Source: Candidatus Woesebacteria bacterium RIFCSPHIGHO2_01_FULL_39_23 (GTDB lineage Bacteria; Patescibacteriota; Microgenomatia; UBA8517). From it: a stretch of DNA of 33,871 nucleotides. Below the pieces are notes generated by a model. That model did no database searches. It saw nothing but the letters and a program-made list of their open reading frames with translations, and was not told the DNA's origin. The DNA is taken from contig MGGH01000017.1 in assembly GCA_001792305.1 (NCBI GenBank), positions 1 through 33,871 of the forward strand, given 5' to 3'. Of the stretch, positions 7,645 to 17,816 are shown one piece after another (position 1 is the first letter of the stretch; each line of letters opens with the position of its first letter). Both the position numbers and the translations under genes were made by a program.

Positions 7645-9966
7645 GTGGAAACATTAACTTTCATTTTAGACTCTTCGAACTTCCCACACTATTTTAAGAT
7701 ATTTGCAGTTCTAATCATAATTAGCTTTGGTGGGATAGCTGTATTTTCACTTATTTACAATACCAAAAATAAATTTATCATTGTAGGTGGTGGATCGATA
7801 CTGGGTTTTTTGATTTTTCTTTTATTACTAGGGAGTTTTTCTTACTTTTTTAAAGGCGAAATTGGAGTAAGAATAATTTTTTTACTGTATATCCTAATTT
7901 CTACTTTTGCGTTTACCCGAAACAAAAACTTTTACAGACATCTATTTAACCTGAAGTTAAGTATTAGTTCTATATTAATAATTGGGTCCGTTTTTGTAAA
8001 CCTATCTCTCCTATTTCTATTTATAAGAGACGTTATTTTAGGGTCCAGTGCTCCTCTTTACTGGGGAGTTGCGCTGTCATTTGCCAAAGGGAATTACCCA
8101 ACTGTGCTCCCGTGGCAACCAGAATCTATCACTGCCTACCACCAAGGTTCACTGATGGTAATGGGTGCAATGCAGAGCTTAACTAATATCCACATTTCAA
8201 TCATTCATAGTTTCCTGTCATTTTACTTAATATCCTCTATTTTTCTGTTCCTGACAGAGGTTGCCCGTGAAAAAACTCGTTCTTTATTTTGTCTCCTACC
8301 AGGACTCACAGCAACTGTATTAATCGGCGGACCGATAATATTTTATGGAAATGCTGCCAAATTTGCACAAACAGTTATTAATTTTCCACTTTTAACGCCT
8401 TACGCTTGGCAACAAGCAAATTATTTTCTTGATTACTCAAGCTTTTCGCTTTGGCTTGGAACTGGAGTAACTAGCCTACACACATTGGTTTATAATATTT
8501 ATCATTCATCGGCTTGGGCAGCTTTTTTATTTTTTATTTATGCACTGGTCTTTCGCTGGAAGAAAAATTCATTGCAGGATTACGCTTTCTTTACGACTCT
8601 CTCGGTATTAACCCTTTCCCTTGAGGAAACGTTGTTTATCCTCAGGTAATCATTCTCACCATTGTATTTGTTTATAAAAATAAAAATATTAAACAATTTC
8701 TCCGTAGAGGAGTATTTCTATTAATATTATTTCTTATCTTATTCTTACTAATACAAAATTCTGTGCGTGATTCGCTTTTGTCACCCTCACACCAAATGTC
8801 AAGATTTCGATTAGCTGATGTCAGTGAATTTTATACCAGTGCCCCATTTTCATACCTTACGGGTTCTTCTAAACAGACTAATCTGGGTTTATGGTTTCTC
8901 CCTAACTTTCTGATGTTAGCAATTACTACCTTTTTATTTTTCGTTCGCGGCAAAGTCAGTCATACTAAAGTATCTAATTGTATCTTCAACGATAAGCGCA
9001 ATATCATCCCTACTTATTATAGAAACTTTTTTTTCGACAAATAGTGTCCGTTTCGCAAACTACGCATATCAAATTATTTTTCTAGCTTTAGTTTTTGCAT
9101 TGATAGAGTTATTAATAAACAAGAGAAAACTATACAGACTGCTTGGTTTCATAACTATAATTACAGTTTTTTGCCCACAATTAGTTGCTACCCATCTTCA
9201 GTTTACAAACAGGGCAATTTTTAACCAGTGCGACACTTTAACAGATTATTTTAAGGTAGATTACCCTGCTTTTAGGTGGTTTACAAATAATATTCCTTAC
9301 GACAAACGCGTAGTTATAATTGATGAATATCCTTTCGATAAACCCAGTCTTACACCAGCCGCCATTGAGTCTTATGGTTTGTTTGTCCCAACCTCCCCTC
9401 TCGGATATAAAGTTCATTTACCCGAAACAGGATTGGAGTGGTTTGACGCGATAACAACATTAAACCCTTCAATCCTCAAAAAACTAAAAATTGATTATAT
9501 ATTCATTAAAAATGGTGAAGAAAAGCGCTTTAGCGAAGTTCGACAATTACAGTTTAAAGACCCTTCCCTCTTTATCCCAAAATATACTGATACTTTAGGA
9601 ACACTTTTTGAAGTAAACGACACATTTAAACAAAAGGCGGATGATGTAAATACAATTGAGAATATTATTCAGGAAATACCCGACAACTCCGATGTCTACA
9701 TTGGTTTGTTCAAAGCTCGGGAGATAAGGAGAGGTGCAGCCCTAGAATTAAAACGGAGAGTAACTCTGTATGGTCCTGCTTTTGCAGATCCGTATGTTGA
9801 CTGGTTTGTAAAAATCGAAACTTCAATGCCCCAACTTAAGGATACAACTGCCAAGGTCAAATACTTTCTATTGGATAAGACGACTCTCCCGGCCATTTTT
9901 ACCGACAAAAGGGTAGTGAAAATGATAGATAACGACTTTACGGTCTTGTGGAAAACACTAGATTAA
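7645..9966 (+). pseudogene. GT-C-like multi-pass membrane protein broken by two frameshifts
   Basis: Three plus-strand ORFs (7645-8649, 8763-9044, 9100-9966) are one former gene of about 770 codons. Translation past the first stop continues sensibly in another frame (QVIILTIVFVYKN, then a hydrophobic helix), and upstream of 9100 the frame extends back through ISSLLIIETFF and YAYQIIFLALVFAL. The shifts lie near 8630-8645 and 8950-9000; the second restores the original frame. The reconstructed protein has about 12-14 membrane segments and a soluble C-terminal domain of about 280 residues, as in GT-C transferases using polyprenyl-phosphate sugars; YWGVALSFAKG and AYHQGSL are in the first third. 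The start is GTG right after an in-frame TAA, with no ribosome-binding site. It may be a true pseudogene or carry assembly errors. Its stop shares the bases TTAA with the convergent GT4 gene. Confidence 0.8.
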
Positions 9967-11168
9967 GAAGTAATTTCAGAGATAACTTCTCGAGCGCGCT
10001 TATCCCAAGACCAATCTTTTTGTATCATGTCTCTACCTTCTTTCCCAAGTTTCAGTCTTAGCTTTTCGTTGTTCAAAAGTTTCAGAATAGACTCTGAAAA
10101 TCCTTCCAAATTTCCAACTGGGACTTTCAACATGCCCTTTGGATAGTATGATTTGTAAGACTTTAGATCAAAACCCACTGCAGGCAAACCAAAGGCCATT
10201 GCTTCAGCTGAGGCCATACCTCCCGAGTCATAAAAAGCCGGATGGACAACAACTTTACTCTGTGTAAAAATCCTATACTTTTCTGGACCATCATACAAAT
10301 ACCCAAAAATCCTGACATTCCTTTCCAATTTATTACTTTTTATTTTTGAGATTACATCATTCATTAGCTCCCCGTCTCCTATCATCGCAAGAACGGCGTT
10401 GTTTCTCTCCCTAACAACCTTGGCCCAAATATCGATTAGCTCGGTAACACCTTTTTGGGGATGAAAACGACCCTGAAAAACTGCATCGTATTTGGGTTCT
10501 TCGTCTCGCAGTGTCTGGTTTTGCTTAAGGTATTTTTTAATATTATCCAAATCTACTGCTCCCAAGACGACAACAACTTTACCAATATTATCTAATTCAC
10601 TAAACTGTTTTTTTTCTTCAATGTTATTAACTAAAACGAAGTCAGCAAACCGTAAGATCAACGGCTTTGAAACCATTTGTGAAAGCCAATAAAAAAGAGC
10701 AGTCAACCTGTAGGCTTTATCTCTTTTACCCTCTCTAAAACCTATGAATGGGCTTGGAGCTGTTTGGTACCAACCGGCTACCCACTTAACTTTACCTCTA
10801 AATCTAGCTTTAAGTAAGAAGGCCGGAAGCAAATCCATTAAGAAATCAGAGCAGGAGTAAACAATAACAAACTTTGGAAGGGTTATTTTCAAACCCAAAA
10901 TAATACCGGCTAAAATTCTGGCAATATAATTAACTAAAAAGCCAAATTTCGGCCAGATGCCCATGTTAATAATTTCAAACTTAATGTTTTTGTGCTGAAG
11001 TTTTTGCGCTTGAGTGATGTTATATCCCTCTTCCCAAAGATGAATATAAATTTTATTCCCCCATTTGACCCAGCGCCTAGCAAATTCTATGAATATCCTA
11101 TCTCCTCCAGAAAGCCCCACCCCAACAGCAGCAAGTGCAAAAAAATGAAATGTCGGTTTATTATTCAT
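9963..11168 (-). CDS. Family 4 glycosyltransferase
   Basis: A 401-aa GT-B enzyme. The N-terminal Rossmann domain begins with GVGLSGGDRIFIEFARRW, the glycine-rich acceptor loop. The C-terminal domain has AVFQGRFHPQKGV, MIGDGEL, and the nucleotide-sugar signature YDSGGMASAEAMAFGLPAV. Here the first Glu of the E-x7-E motif is Asp and the second is kept. A hydrophobic stretch near residues 75-95 may dip into the membrane. It overlaps the oxidoreductase upstream by 4 bp (ATGA) and ends tail-to-tail with the broken plus-strand gene. It probably transfers a hexose or deoxyhexose to a lipid-linked glycan in the cytoplasm. Confidence 0.88.
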   Translation of the reverse strand: MNNKPTFHFFALAAVGVGLSGGDRIFIEFARRWVKWGNKIYIHLWEEGYNITQAQKLQHKNIKFEIINMGIWPKFGFLVNYIARILAGIILGLKITLPKFVIVYSCSDFLMDLLPAFLLKARFRGKVKWVAGWYQTAPSPFIGFREGKRDKAYRLTALFYWLSQMVSKPLILRFADFVLVNNIEEKKQFSELDNIGKVVVVLGAVDLDNIKKYLKQNQTLRDEEPKYDAVFQGRFHPQKGVTELIDIWAKVVRERNNAVLAMIGDGELMNDVISKIKSNKLERNVRIFGYLYDGPEKYRIFTQSKVVVHPAFYDSGGMASAEAMAFGLPAVGFDLKSYKSYYPKGMLKVPVGNLEGFSESILKLLNNEKLRLKLGKEGRDMIQKDWSWDKRAREVISEITS

Positions 11169-12448
11169 GAATTATTCACTAATTCGGCAACTTTCTCTCC
11201 TAATTCTACCGCATAATTTGTACCGCGATCGTGAGGATATACTTGCTGAATGTTTGCCAGAAACACTCCTTTAACAGGAGTCGTCATTGGTGGAATTTTC
11301 AGTGAATAATTTGTTGTTATAACCGGCTGGGCAAAAGCAGTTTTAAATACCCAGTATTTATTTATTATTGATCTTTCAAATTTTTTGTTTATTCTTTTAA
11401 GATAGGGTATAAATATTTTTAATAATTCTTCCCCGTTCTTTAAAAAATAGTCGTGGTCATGAGACAAATAGTTTCCTATATAGAGTAAGTGTTCTCCATT
11501 GTAAAATTCACTATCCATATAGTTTGTATGCTCAACCAAAGCCAGAAATGGATAACTTCTGTCATTTATATTCAACCAGTAAGTGTTGTCTTTAAAGAAC
11601 TTTTTCTTTAGTGACAAAATTAAATTTACTGCACCCAGTCCCGGTAAACCTGAATATTTATTTCTATAACTTTCTGGAATTCCGTAAGTCATTTTTATAA
11701 AGGTGGATGTTGGAAGTGTACATATTACTTTGTCAAAATAGTACTTTTTAGCAACATCCATTACAACCACTATTTTGCCGTTTATTTTTCTTAGCGATTT
11801 AACATCTGTATTGTAATAAAACCTCGCACCAAAAGTCTTGGATTTTGACTCAATTTTTTGGGCAAAATTTAAAAATCCCCCCACTGGGTAGACAAGAGAA
11901 GAAGTCCTCTTCGAAATTCTGGACCAAAACCAAGAAGCACAAATCAGTTCCGAATATTTGCCAAATTTTCCTTTAAAAAGCGGCTCCCATAAAACCTTCC
12001 AGGAAGCGTTACCCATAACTTTTTTTATGAAATTACTTGCCGTAGTTTTCTCAAACAGCTTCCAAAAAGGATTAAAACGAAGTAACGCTATCCCAACACC
12101 AGTTCTAATTCTACCTAAAAATGATAGTGGGCGAAACTTCAGAAGACTCACGGGTGAATCCGTTTGATAAATAACACGGTCGAAAAAAGTCGATGTTTTT
12201 GGCCTCTTTGTAATTACTCTATGATTTAACTTTTTAGCAAGATTGATTACATGAGTATCGTTAGTGAACCAATGATGATAATGCTGCTCCAATGTCCACC
12301 TCCAATTTTCTCTCTTAAATCCACCAGCAAGCCCACCGGGACTGCTTTCTTTTTCTAATAAAATTACTTCATACCCCTTTTCAGCAAGATTTAGAGCTGC
12401 GCAAAGCCCTACAAACCCTGCACCGATAATTCCTACTTTTATTCCCAT
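11165..12448 (-). CDS. FAD-dependent amine-oxidase-family oxidoreductase
   Basis: A protein of about 427 aa with a clear dinucleotide-binding fold at the N-terminus (VGIIGAGFVGLCAALNLAEK, then VILLEKESSPGGLAGGF) and a C-terminal FAD contact, VFLANIQQVYPHDRGTNYAV. This is the layout of protoporphyrinogen oxidase, phytoene desaturase and UDP-galactopyranose mutase relatives. Members of the group recur in exopolysaccharide clusters, where they may oxidise or isomerise a sugar or lipid carrier; no specific reaction is claimed. The ORF track starts at a TTG at 12454; the ATG two codons on, at 12448, is preferred. It overlaps the stop of the membrane protein upstream and is linked by ATGA to the GT4 downstream. 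Confidence 0.82.
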   Translation of the reverse strand: MGIKVGIIGAGFVGLCAALNLAEKGYEVILLEKESSPGGLAGGFKRENWRWTLEQHYHHWFTNDTHVINLAKKLNHRVITKRPKTSTFFDRVIYQTDSPVSLLKFRPLSFLGRIRTGVGIALLRFNPFWKLFEKTTASNFIKKVMGNASWKVLWEPLFKGKFGKYSELICASWFWSRISKRTSSLVYPVGGFLNFAQKIESKSKTFGARFYYNTDVKSLRKINGKIVVVMDVAKKYYFDKVICTLPTSTFIKMTYGIPESYRNKYSGLPGLGAVNLILSLKKKFFKDNTYWLNINDRSYPFLALVEHTNYMDSEFYNGEHLLYIGNYLSHDHDYFLKNGEELLKIFIPYLKRINKKFERSIINKYWVFKTAFAQPVITTNYSLKIPPMTTPVKGVFLANIQQVYPHDRGTNYAVELGEKVAELVNNS

Positions 12449-14487
12449 GGCCAAACTTTAAGAATCAAGTCAATACTAAAATCTCCTACTTCTTCTACCA
12501 ACCAACCATTAGAAAATCCATTTACAACAAAGTGGTTCAGAACTTGCTTCTTATCTATCCAGGCTTTCCAAAGGTCGCTATAAGTGTTTGCCAAAATCAG
12601 AATGAAATTTCCCTTCGACCCAGTTACTGAGACTTTGTAATTCATGGGGTTTATTTTTTCAAAACTAATATTGGGCGTCCAGTTACTAAGTTTCTCATTG
12701 CTTTCCGTAACCACAAAACTTAAGGGTTCAAAGTCGCTATTTAATATCTCCCTCATCACACCGCTGGGATCCTCTACAACTATTACCTTTGACACAGCAT
12801 AAATACGAGGTACAACTTTGCTTTTATCCAAAGAGTAAATTCTAACTAACCCTATCTCTTTTTCAAATTTCAGATCGCGCCAATTTTTAATATTTTGTTC
12901 AGTTATATCCATTCCTGCCTCATTTGCCCAAGATTCATCTATATCTTTATGAAAAATAACATTTGACACACCCGCTACATACAAGATATTACTAAAATTC
13001 TCTTGGTCCAGATAAAGCTTTAATCCCAGATAAAAATCATCAAAGTAACGCGAGGTTCGAAGTGACTTAGATATAGACTCCCTATTAAAGATAAACTCGG
13101 ATGGTTCCAAACCTCGATACCCCCAACTGTAGCGAATCCCATCACCGTTTAAAAAAGGCAGATGAAATAACCTTTCACTCCCAAGGCTATTCAAATATTC
13201 ATTCGCTGACTTATAATAATCTGGCACCTCGATCTTTACCGAGCCACTTATGAACTTGCCCGTCCAAAAAGGCCAAACAAGTACAAATGCAATAACTAGC
13301 AAAACTTTCGCTAATATCTTCGACAATCTACCTCGGTTAGACAAATAAAAATATCCTAAAGCAAAAAAAATTGAATACGGGATTAGAATAATAAGCCCAA
13401 ATTTTTCAAACGGGTTCCTAAAAACTCCCATAAAAGGAAAAATGTTAAACAGAACTGAAAAGAACTCTTTACCAAAAGGCAGATTTAGTCCTTTAATGAA
13501 AAATAGCGATACTAAAAGTATAAATAGCAAATATTTGTGAGTTTTAACTTTTCTGCTGACCAAAATACCCAAAATTACAACTGACAAAACAGTTAAACTC
13601 AAAATCAAATATTTCACTTCCCCATAAAAGCTCCACAAAGAACCCAAGTTATCTCCAAAATAACCTTCACGCAAAAAAATAATACTATCGAACTTGAAAA
13701 ATTTACTTAAGCCACCCAAAACAGAGATACTATCATACGGAGTAGCTTGTTTTGAAAACGACTCCGAACTTAAAGTTATGTAAGGAATAATCCACCAAAA
13801 ATGAAAAACCGCCCAAATAAATCCGCTTAGAAAAAACGAGAATATTTTTTTAATGACATTCTTTACTTTAAATATTTCATGGAGAAAAAATACTGCTGAA
13901 GGAAACCATATGGTAATAATATACGATGGAGCACCGTATGCCATGGGTATTATTAATGACACGAAAGACGCAGCCAAAGCGTACTTGATACGACTTTCGC
14001 GAATAAACTTTACTTGAAAATAAGTAAATAAGGGCAGAATCGCCCAACCTGCAATCTGGGTATACAAAAATCTTCCCCATATCTGAATCAGACTATATAA
14101 ATTAAAAACATAAAAAACAGCCGCCACGCCGTACAAAGCATTGCTATTAAAGTTATGTCCAAGAAGTTCTTTACTAAGAAAGTAAAATCCAATTAACCCA
14201 AGAACTAAAAAGAAACATAGTAAAATTGCCTGAGTTACCCAATTAATTATACCAAGATTAATAAATACTCCAGCTAAAGTGTAAAACGACACCCTTGGAA
14301 GATTAACTGGCAACAAGTATCCAGTGCCTGTTTCCAACCAAGCTGAAGAGTACAGAGACTGGGTTCTAGTCGGCTCGTATAAGGTTATACCCTCTTCTCC
14401 CGTCGCCATCATTTTTCCATCCTTAAACCAGATAAAAACCAAAAATATCGCGACACTAAGATATAGAAGTAACACTCGTTTACTCAT
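12439..14487 (-). CDS. Large GT-C-like membrane protein (AftD/YfhO-like)
   Basis: A 682-aa protein with an N-terminal membrane anchor, an early extracellular loop (MATGEEGITLYEPTRTQ), about ten further hydrophobic segments to residue 410, and a soluble outer domain to the end. The motif FRNPFEKFGLI before the last helices and a C-terminal beta domain (NPMNYKVSVTGSKGNFILIL) resemble arabinofuranosyltransferase AftD-like and YfhO-type proteins. These use polyprenyl-phosphate sugars on the outer membrane face to extend or branch glycans. Its start overlaps the GT2 upstream (ATGA). It could also serve as the missing polymerase; sequence alone does not decide. Confidence 0.78.
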   Translation of the reverse strand: MSKRVLLLYLSVAIFLVFIWFKDGKMMATGEEGITLYEPTRTQSLYSSAWLETGTGYLLPVNLPRVSFYTLAGVFINLGIINWVTQAILLCFFLVLGLIGFYFLSKELLGHNFNSNALYGVAAVFYVFNLYSLIQIWGRFLYTQIAGWAILPLFTYFQVKFIRESRIKYALAASFVSLIIPMAYGAPSYIITIWFPSAVFFLHEIFKVKNVIKKIFSFFLSGFIWAVFHFWWIIPYITLSSESFSKQATPYDSISVLGGLSKFFKFDSIIFLREGYFGDNLGSLWSFYGEVKYLILSLTVLSVVILGILVSRKVKTHKYLLFILLVSLFFIKGLNLPFGKEFFSVLFNIFPFMGVFRNPFEKFGLIILIPYSIFFALGYFYLSNRGRLSKILAKVLLVIAFVLVWPFWTGKFISGSVKIEVPDYYKSANEYLNSLGSERLFHLPFLNGDGIRYSWGYRGLEPSEFIFNRESISKSLRTSRYFDDFYLGLKLYLDQENFSNILYVAGVSNVIFHKDIDESWANEAGMDITEQNIKNWRDLKFEKEIGLVRIYSLDKSKVVPRIYAVSKVIVVEDPSGVMREILNSDFEPLSFVVTESNEKLSNWTPNISFEKINPMNYKVSVTGSKGNFILILANTYSDLWKAWIDKKQVLNHFVVNGFSNGWLVEEVGDFSIDLILKVWPWE

Positions 14488-15530
14488 AAATCAGACTCCG
14501 AATCAAACCCCAAAGACTTAAATGTTTTTTTATTTTCAATAAAGTAACTTACAACTATGCTTCCCTTAAAAACTGGAAGCTCGCTAAGTTTTTTGTAATT
14601 TCCAGTTCGTTTTTTAATAAATTTCGGAATCATATAGAAGAGGGTCAAATGAGCCAAAAAGAGAGAGGCAACAAATTTAAATTTAAGTTGCATAATGTAA
14701 TTTAAATAGGTCAAAAGTTCAAACAAAGGCCTGATGGTCAAAAAAATTAATAAATCCGTCTTCTCAAGATTTTTAATCATCAACAGTATATTATTTCTGT
14801 GCTCCCAGTATCTTTTTTTAAGCAAATTTTTACCAGCGCTTCCGGCAACTTTATGATATACAACAGACTGGGGAACAGAATATATTTTGTAACCCTTATT
14901 CATTAGTCTCCAGCAAAAATCTATTTCTTCCATGTAGTTAAAAAAATCGTTGTCAAAAAGATAACCTTCTTCCTCAAGTATGCTTTTTCTAATTAGCATT
15001 GCCGCACCACTGGCCCAAAAAATTCTTGTAGGATCGTCATATTGTCCCCTATCAATTTCACGACTCTCAAATATTCTTCCTCTCGTGAAAGGATAGCCAA
15101 AATAGTCAATATATCCGCCGCATGCGCCGGCATAATCAAACCTTTTTTGGTCGTAACTTAGTTTTATTTTAGGTTGGTATACCGCACCGTCTTTTTTATT
15201 CTTAGCAAAACTAACTAGTCTTTTTAGCCAATATTTGTTGACCAGGGTGTCATTATTCAAAAGTACAAAATACTTTTTTTTAACATACTTTACTAACCAA
15301 TTATTTCCTCCAGTAAAACCAAGGTTTTGACCAATTCTAAATATTTTTAGCTTCTTACTATTAATATTTCTTTGAATAATTTTTGCTTCGTTTGATGCCG
15401 AACCATTATCAAGTACCAGTATTTCAAAATCAGGATAATCGGTTTTCAGTAGGGATTTTAGGCAAGAAATAGTATCATCTATACCGTTATAATTTAAGAT
15501 AATTACGGAAACTCCCGGCAACCTAATCAT
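14484..15530 (-). CDS. Family 2 glycosyltransferase (WbbL-like)
   Basis: A 348-aa GT2. It reads VSVIILNYNGIDDTISCLKS, ILVLDNGSASNEA, NLGFTGGNNWLVKY, the DXD motif LLNNDTLVNKYW, the acceptor motif MEEIDFCWRLMNKGYKI, and YHKVAGSAG. The N-x-G-F-x-G-G-N-N signature is typical of rhamnosyltransferase-type family members. The C-terminal part has one or two hydrophobic stretches (FVASLFLAHLTLFYMI) for membrane attachment. It is coupled to both neighbours by 4-bp overlaps. Likely role: adding a deoxysugar to the growing lipid-linked chain, inferred from family trend. Confidence 0.9.
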   Translation of the reverse strand: MIRLPGVSVIILNYNGIDDTISCLKSLLKTDYPDFEILVLDNGSASNEAKIIQRNINSKKLKIFRIGQNLGFTGGNNWLVKYVKKKYFVLLNNDTLVNKYWLKRLVSFAKNKKDGAVYQPKIKLSYDQKRFDYAGACGGYIDYFGYPFTRGRIFESREIDRGQYDDPTRIFWASGAAMLIRKSILEEEGYLFDNDFFNYMEEIDFCWRLMNKGYKIYSVPQSVVYHKVAGSAGKNLLKKRYWEHRNNILLMIKNLEKTDLLIFLTIRPLFELLTYLNYIMQLKFKFVASLFLAHLTLFYMIPKFIKKRTGNYKKLSELPVFKGSIVVSYFIENKKTFKSLGFDSESDL

Positions 15531-16894
15531 TGTTCCCTCCAGTAAATTCTGGCAACTGAGTATTTATTCTCAATCGAGTATTTGCTCTCCATTAAGAATT
15601 CCAAAAACCATTTTTCTTCCTGTCCCCCATAGGTAATCATAACTTTAGGCTTTTTCGAAAGTCCCTTTATCAGCACTTCTAATTGCCCAGGAATTAACGT
15701 GCCAAAGGTATTTAGGTGGCGAGATGTAGAATTTCGGTTCGAATAAAACAAAATCTCAGGCTCATCGATCCAAAGAAAAATCAAATCTTTCTCTGAAGTT
15801 CTTTTCTTGATTTCAAAACCAATTTCCCTCCCTTCATATGCATATCTGACCGTACTTCCAAAAGTTTTGGTATAAGCGTTTCTTGGGTCTATAAACCATA
15901 AATATCCCCACAGGATTAAAAAAACAAGCATGTTGACAAAAAATATTTTAGGAGCTAGCTTTTCTTTCCAAAACACACCAAAAATCAAAATACCAGCAGA
16001 TATTATCGGGAAATAATAATGTAACACATCTCGACTTGTGAGTTTTGCGCCAATCCAATAAGCAGTCAGCCACAACAAAAAGATAATTCTTTGTTTATTA
16101 AGCTTCTTTCTATATACAAATCCTAAAACTAAGGCAGAAACAAGCAACATGTTCATAAGCAAATTACCCCGAGTAACAATACCAACCAGTCCGACTTTGT
16201 CAATCACACTTTCTATTCCGGAAATTACGTAGCTAAGGTTAAAAACCACAACAGATTCCCAAAATACACTCCAAACACCACGAAGATAGAAATACATAAA
16301 AACTGCAGCAACGGGTACAACTACCCCTACTACAAATTTAACAAAGGCTAAAAATTTACTTTTTAAAAAAAATAATGATATGACTAAGACTCCGATGTTT
16401 GTGAAAGCAACAGGTTTAATTAAAAATGATAATCCAGCCAAAACCCCAGCCAAGAAATATAATTTTTTCTGGATAATGAGTAATAGTGATAACACCAGAA
16501 ATGTAACCATAAACATTTCTGTATTGGCAACCAGTCCCTCTAAAACGAATGAATTTGCCATCAACATATAAAAGCTAACTAAAAGAAATTTCTTTTTAAC
16601 CTTAACTATTTCTAAAATCTTTATGATAATTAAAGTTGAAGCAACAGAGTTTATAAACGAGAGTGTCCTTACACTAAGTTCAGATTCCCCAAAAATTTGA
16701 AAGCCAACCCAGTACAGTAAATGAATACCAGGAGGCTTGTGATCGAAAGCGTCTTTATAAAGCACGAAATCGCTGTCAAAAAATCGAGTCGCCATGTAAG
16801 CATATGCACCCTCGTCTCGGTTTAATGGCAACTCCCACGATTGCCATCGCAGTATTAAACTAAAAAAAGAAATAATTAAAATCTTTTTAAGCAC
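15527..16894 (-). CDS. GT39/ArnT-like membrane glycosyltransferase
   Basis: A 455-aa multi-pass protein with about 10-11 membrane helices. The first outer loop carries the GT-C acidic motif LPLNRDEGAYAYMA, followed by YKDAFDHKPPGIHLLYWVG, the PMT_2 (PF13231) signature. It should transfer a sugar from a polyprenyl-phosphate donor outside the membrane to a glycan, lipid or protein. The start is a GTG at 16894, inside the end of the methyltransferase gene; no ATG comes before the first helix, so the GTG is accepted. The short soluble C-terminal domain (IFLWIDEPEILFYSNRNSTS and on) is typical of the group. It is linked by a 4-bp overlap to the GT2 downstream. Confidence 0.85.
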   Translation of the reverse strand: MLKKILIISFFSLILRWQSWELPLNRDEGAYAYMATRFFDSDFVLYKDAFDHKPPGIHLLYWVGFQIFGESELSVRTLSFINSVASTLIIIKILEIVKVKKKFLLVSFYMLMANSFVLEGLVANTEMFMVTFLVLSLLLIIQKKLYFLAGVLAGLSFLIKPVAFTNIGVLVISLFFLKSKFLAFVKFVVGVVVPVAAVFMYFYLRGVWSVFWESVVVFNLSYVISGIESVIDKVGLVGIVTRGNLLMNMLLVSALVLGFVYRKKLNKQRIIFLLWLTAYWIGAKLTSRDVLHYYFPIISAGILIFGVFWKEKLAPKIFFVNMLVFLILWGYLWFIDPRNAYTKTFGSTVRYAYEGREIGFEIKKRTSEKDLIFLWIDEPEILFYSNRNSTSRHLNTFGTLIPGQLEVLIKGLSKKPKVMITYGGQEEKWFLEFLMESKYSIENKYSVARIYWREQ

Positions 16895-17726
16895 GTTGCT
16901 TTATAGCCACAAGTGAGATTCCAACAGTGGATGTGTCGAGATTGAATTCTCTATCGTTCAATCGGTCAATGAAGTTAACAGCTTTTAAAAAAAGATGGTA
17001 TAAATCGCGATTTCCGCCATTATCTGAGGAAAACTTACTTAAAGACTTAGTTACACTTCCAGGAAGTGTTTTGGACTTTCTGATTCTGTATCCCAGATTC
17101 AAAAGAAAGTGATTAAATGGTAATCCATAATGGGTAAGTACTTTCACTTCTTCCACTTTCAGCCCAGATTTTTTGACTGTTTGGATTAAACCTTCAGGCG
17201 TATAAAGTCTTATATGCTGATTCCAAACCCCCGCCCAAAAACCGTCTTTTATGTGGGTACCAAAAACCTTTTCCAAAATAAAGCTCACCGGGTCCCACAA
17301 AAAAGGATAATTATGAGATGGAACTGTTATCGTCAAAACTCCGCCTTTTTTAAGAACGCGCTTAAATTCTCTCAAACCCCCGACATCGTCCGGTAAATGC
17401 TCCAACACTTCGCTGCAAATTATCTTGTCGAATATGTCGTCTTCAAAAGGCATATTCATTACACTACCTTCAACTAATTTCAGTTTTTTGCTCTTAACAT
17501 AACTTTTGGCCAAATCCAAAGCCTTCGGATTATCATCCAAGCCAACAAGGCGAGCGCTACAAAGTTTTGACAATAAATGAAGATAAAACCCATCGCCACA
17601 ACCGGCGTCTAATACGGTTTCGTTTTTTTGGGGAGATAAAGACACCACAATTTCTCTAGCTCTTCTTTTAAGACACATATCCCCAGTATTGGAAAGTAGA
17701 TCTTCAAGTGTTTTTGTGTTAATCAT
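16887..17726 (-). CDS. Class I SAM-dependent methyltransferase
   Basis: A 279-aa Methyltransf_11-type enzyme with VLDAGCGDGFYLHLLS (motif I), VGLDDNP (acidic loop), MPFEDDIFDKIICSEVLEHLPDD and LKKGGVLTITVPS. The C-terminal 100 residues form an acceptor-binding extension without membrane helices. It stands directly downstream of the largest intergenic gap and has TATAAA 6 nt before the ATG, so it probably heads the 17726-to-9963 unit. The 3' end overlaps the next gene by 8 bp. The target is probably a sugar or quinone-like lipid; the surrounding GT genes favour a glycan. Confidence 0.84.
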   Translation of the reverse strand: MINTKTLEDLLSNTGDMCLKRRAREIVVSLSPQKNETVLDAGCGDGFYLHLLSKLCSARLVGLDDNPKALDLAKSYVKSKKLKLVEGSVMNMPFEDDIFDKIICSEVLEHLPDDVGGLREFKRVLKKGGVLTITVPSHNYPFLWDPVSFILEKVFGTHIKDGFWAGVWNQHIRLYTPEGLIQTVKKSGLKVEEVKVLTHYGLPFNHFLLNLGYRIRKSKTLPGSVTKSLSKFSSDNGGNRDLYHLFLKAVNFIDRLNDREFNLDTSTVGISLVAIKQRA

Positions 17727-17732
17727 TAAAAA

Positions 17733-17738
17733 TTTATA
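17733..17738 (-). promoter_or_regulatory. -10-like box before the 17726 methyltransferase
   Basis: TATAAA on the minus strand lies 6 nt before the ATG. The short distance suggests a leaderless or near-leaderless transcript. No strong -35 is seen. An alternative is TTGCAA followed 17 nt later by TTAATA, about 20-30 nt further upstream. Confidence 0.4.
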
Positions 17739-17763
17739 CTGTAATATTAAACTCCACTAACTC

Positions 17764-17776
17764 GAATTTGCAATTC
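17764..17776. promoter_or_regulatory. Short inverted repeat, operator-like
   Basis: GAATT and AATTC form perfect 5-bp arms around TGC in the middle of the 159-bp gap, between promoter-like signals pointing in opposite directions. It overlaps the alternative TTGCAA -35-like hexamer. It could be a protein-binding site, but such a short repeat can arise by chance in AT-rich DNA. Confidence 0.2.
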
Positions 17777-17816
17777 TCATTAGTGATTTTGATCCCCATT
17801 CTGTTATTTTTAATTA

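Noticed and set aside
8763-9044. Separate 93-aa gene within the broken plus-strand locus
   Set aside because: The frame is open well upstream of its ATG with membrane-protein-like sequence joining the first fragment, so it is the middle piece of one gene.
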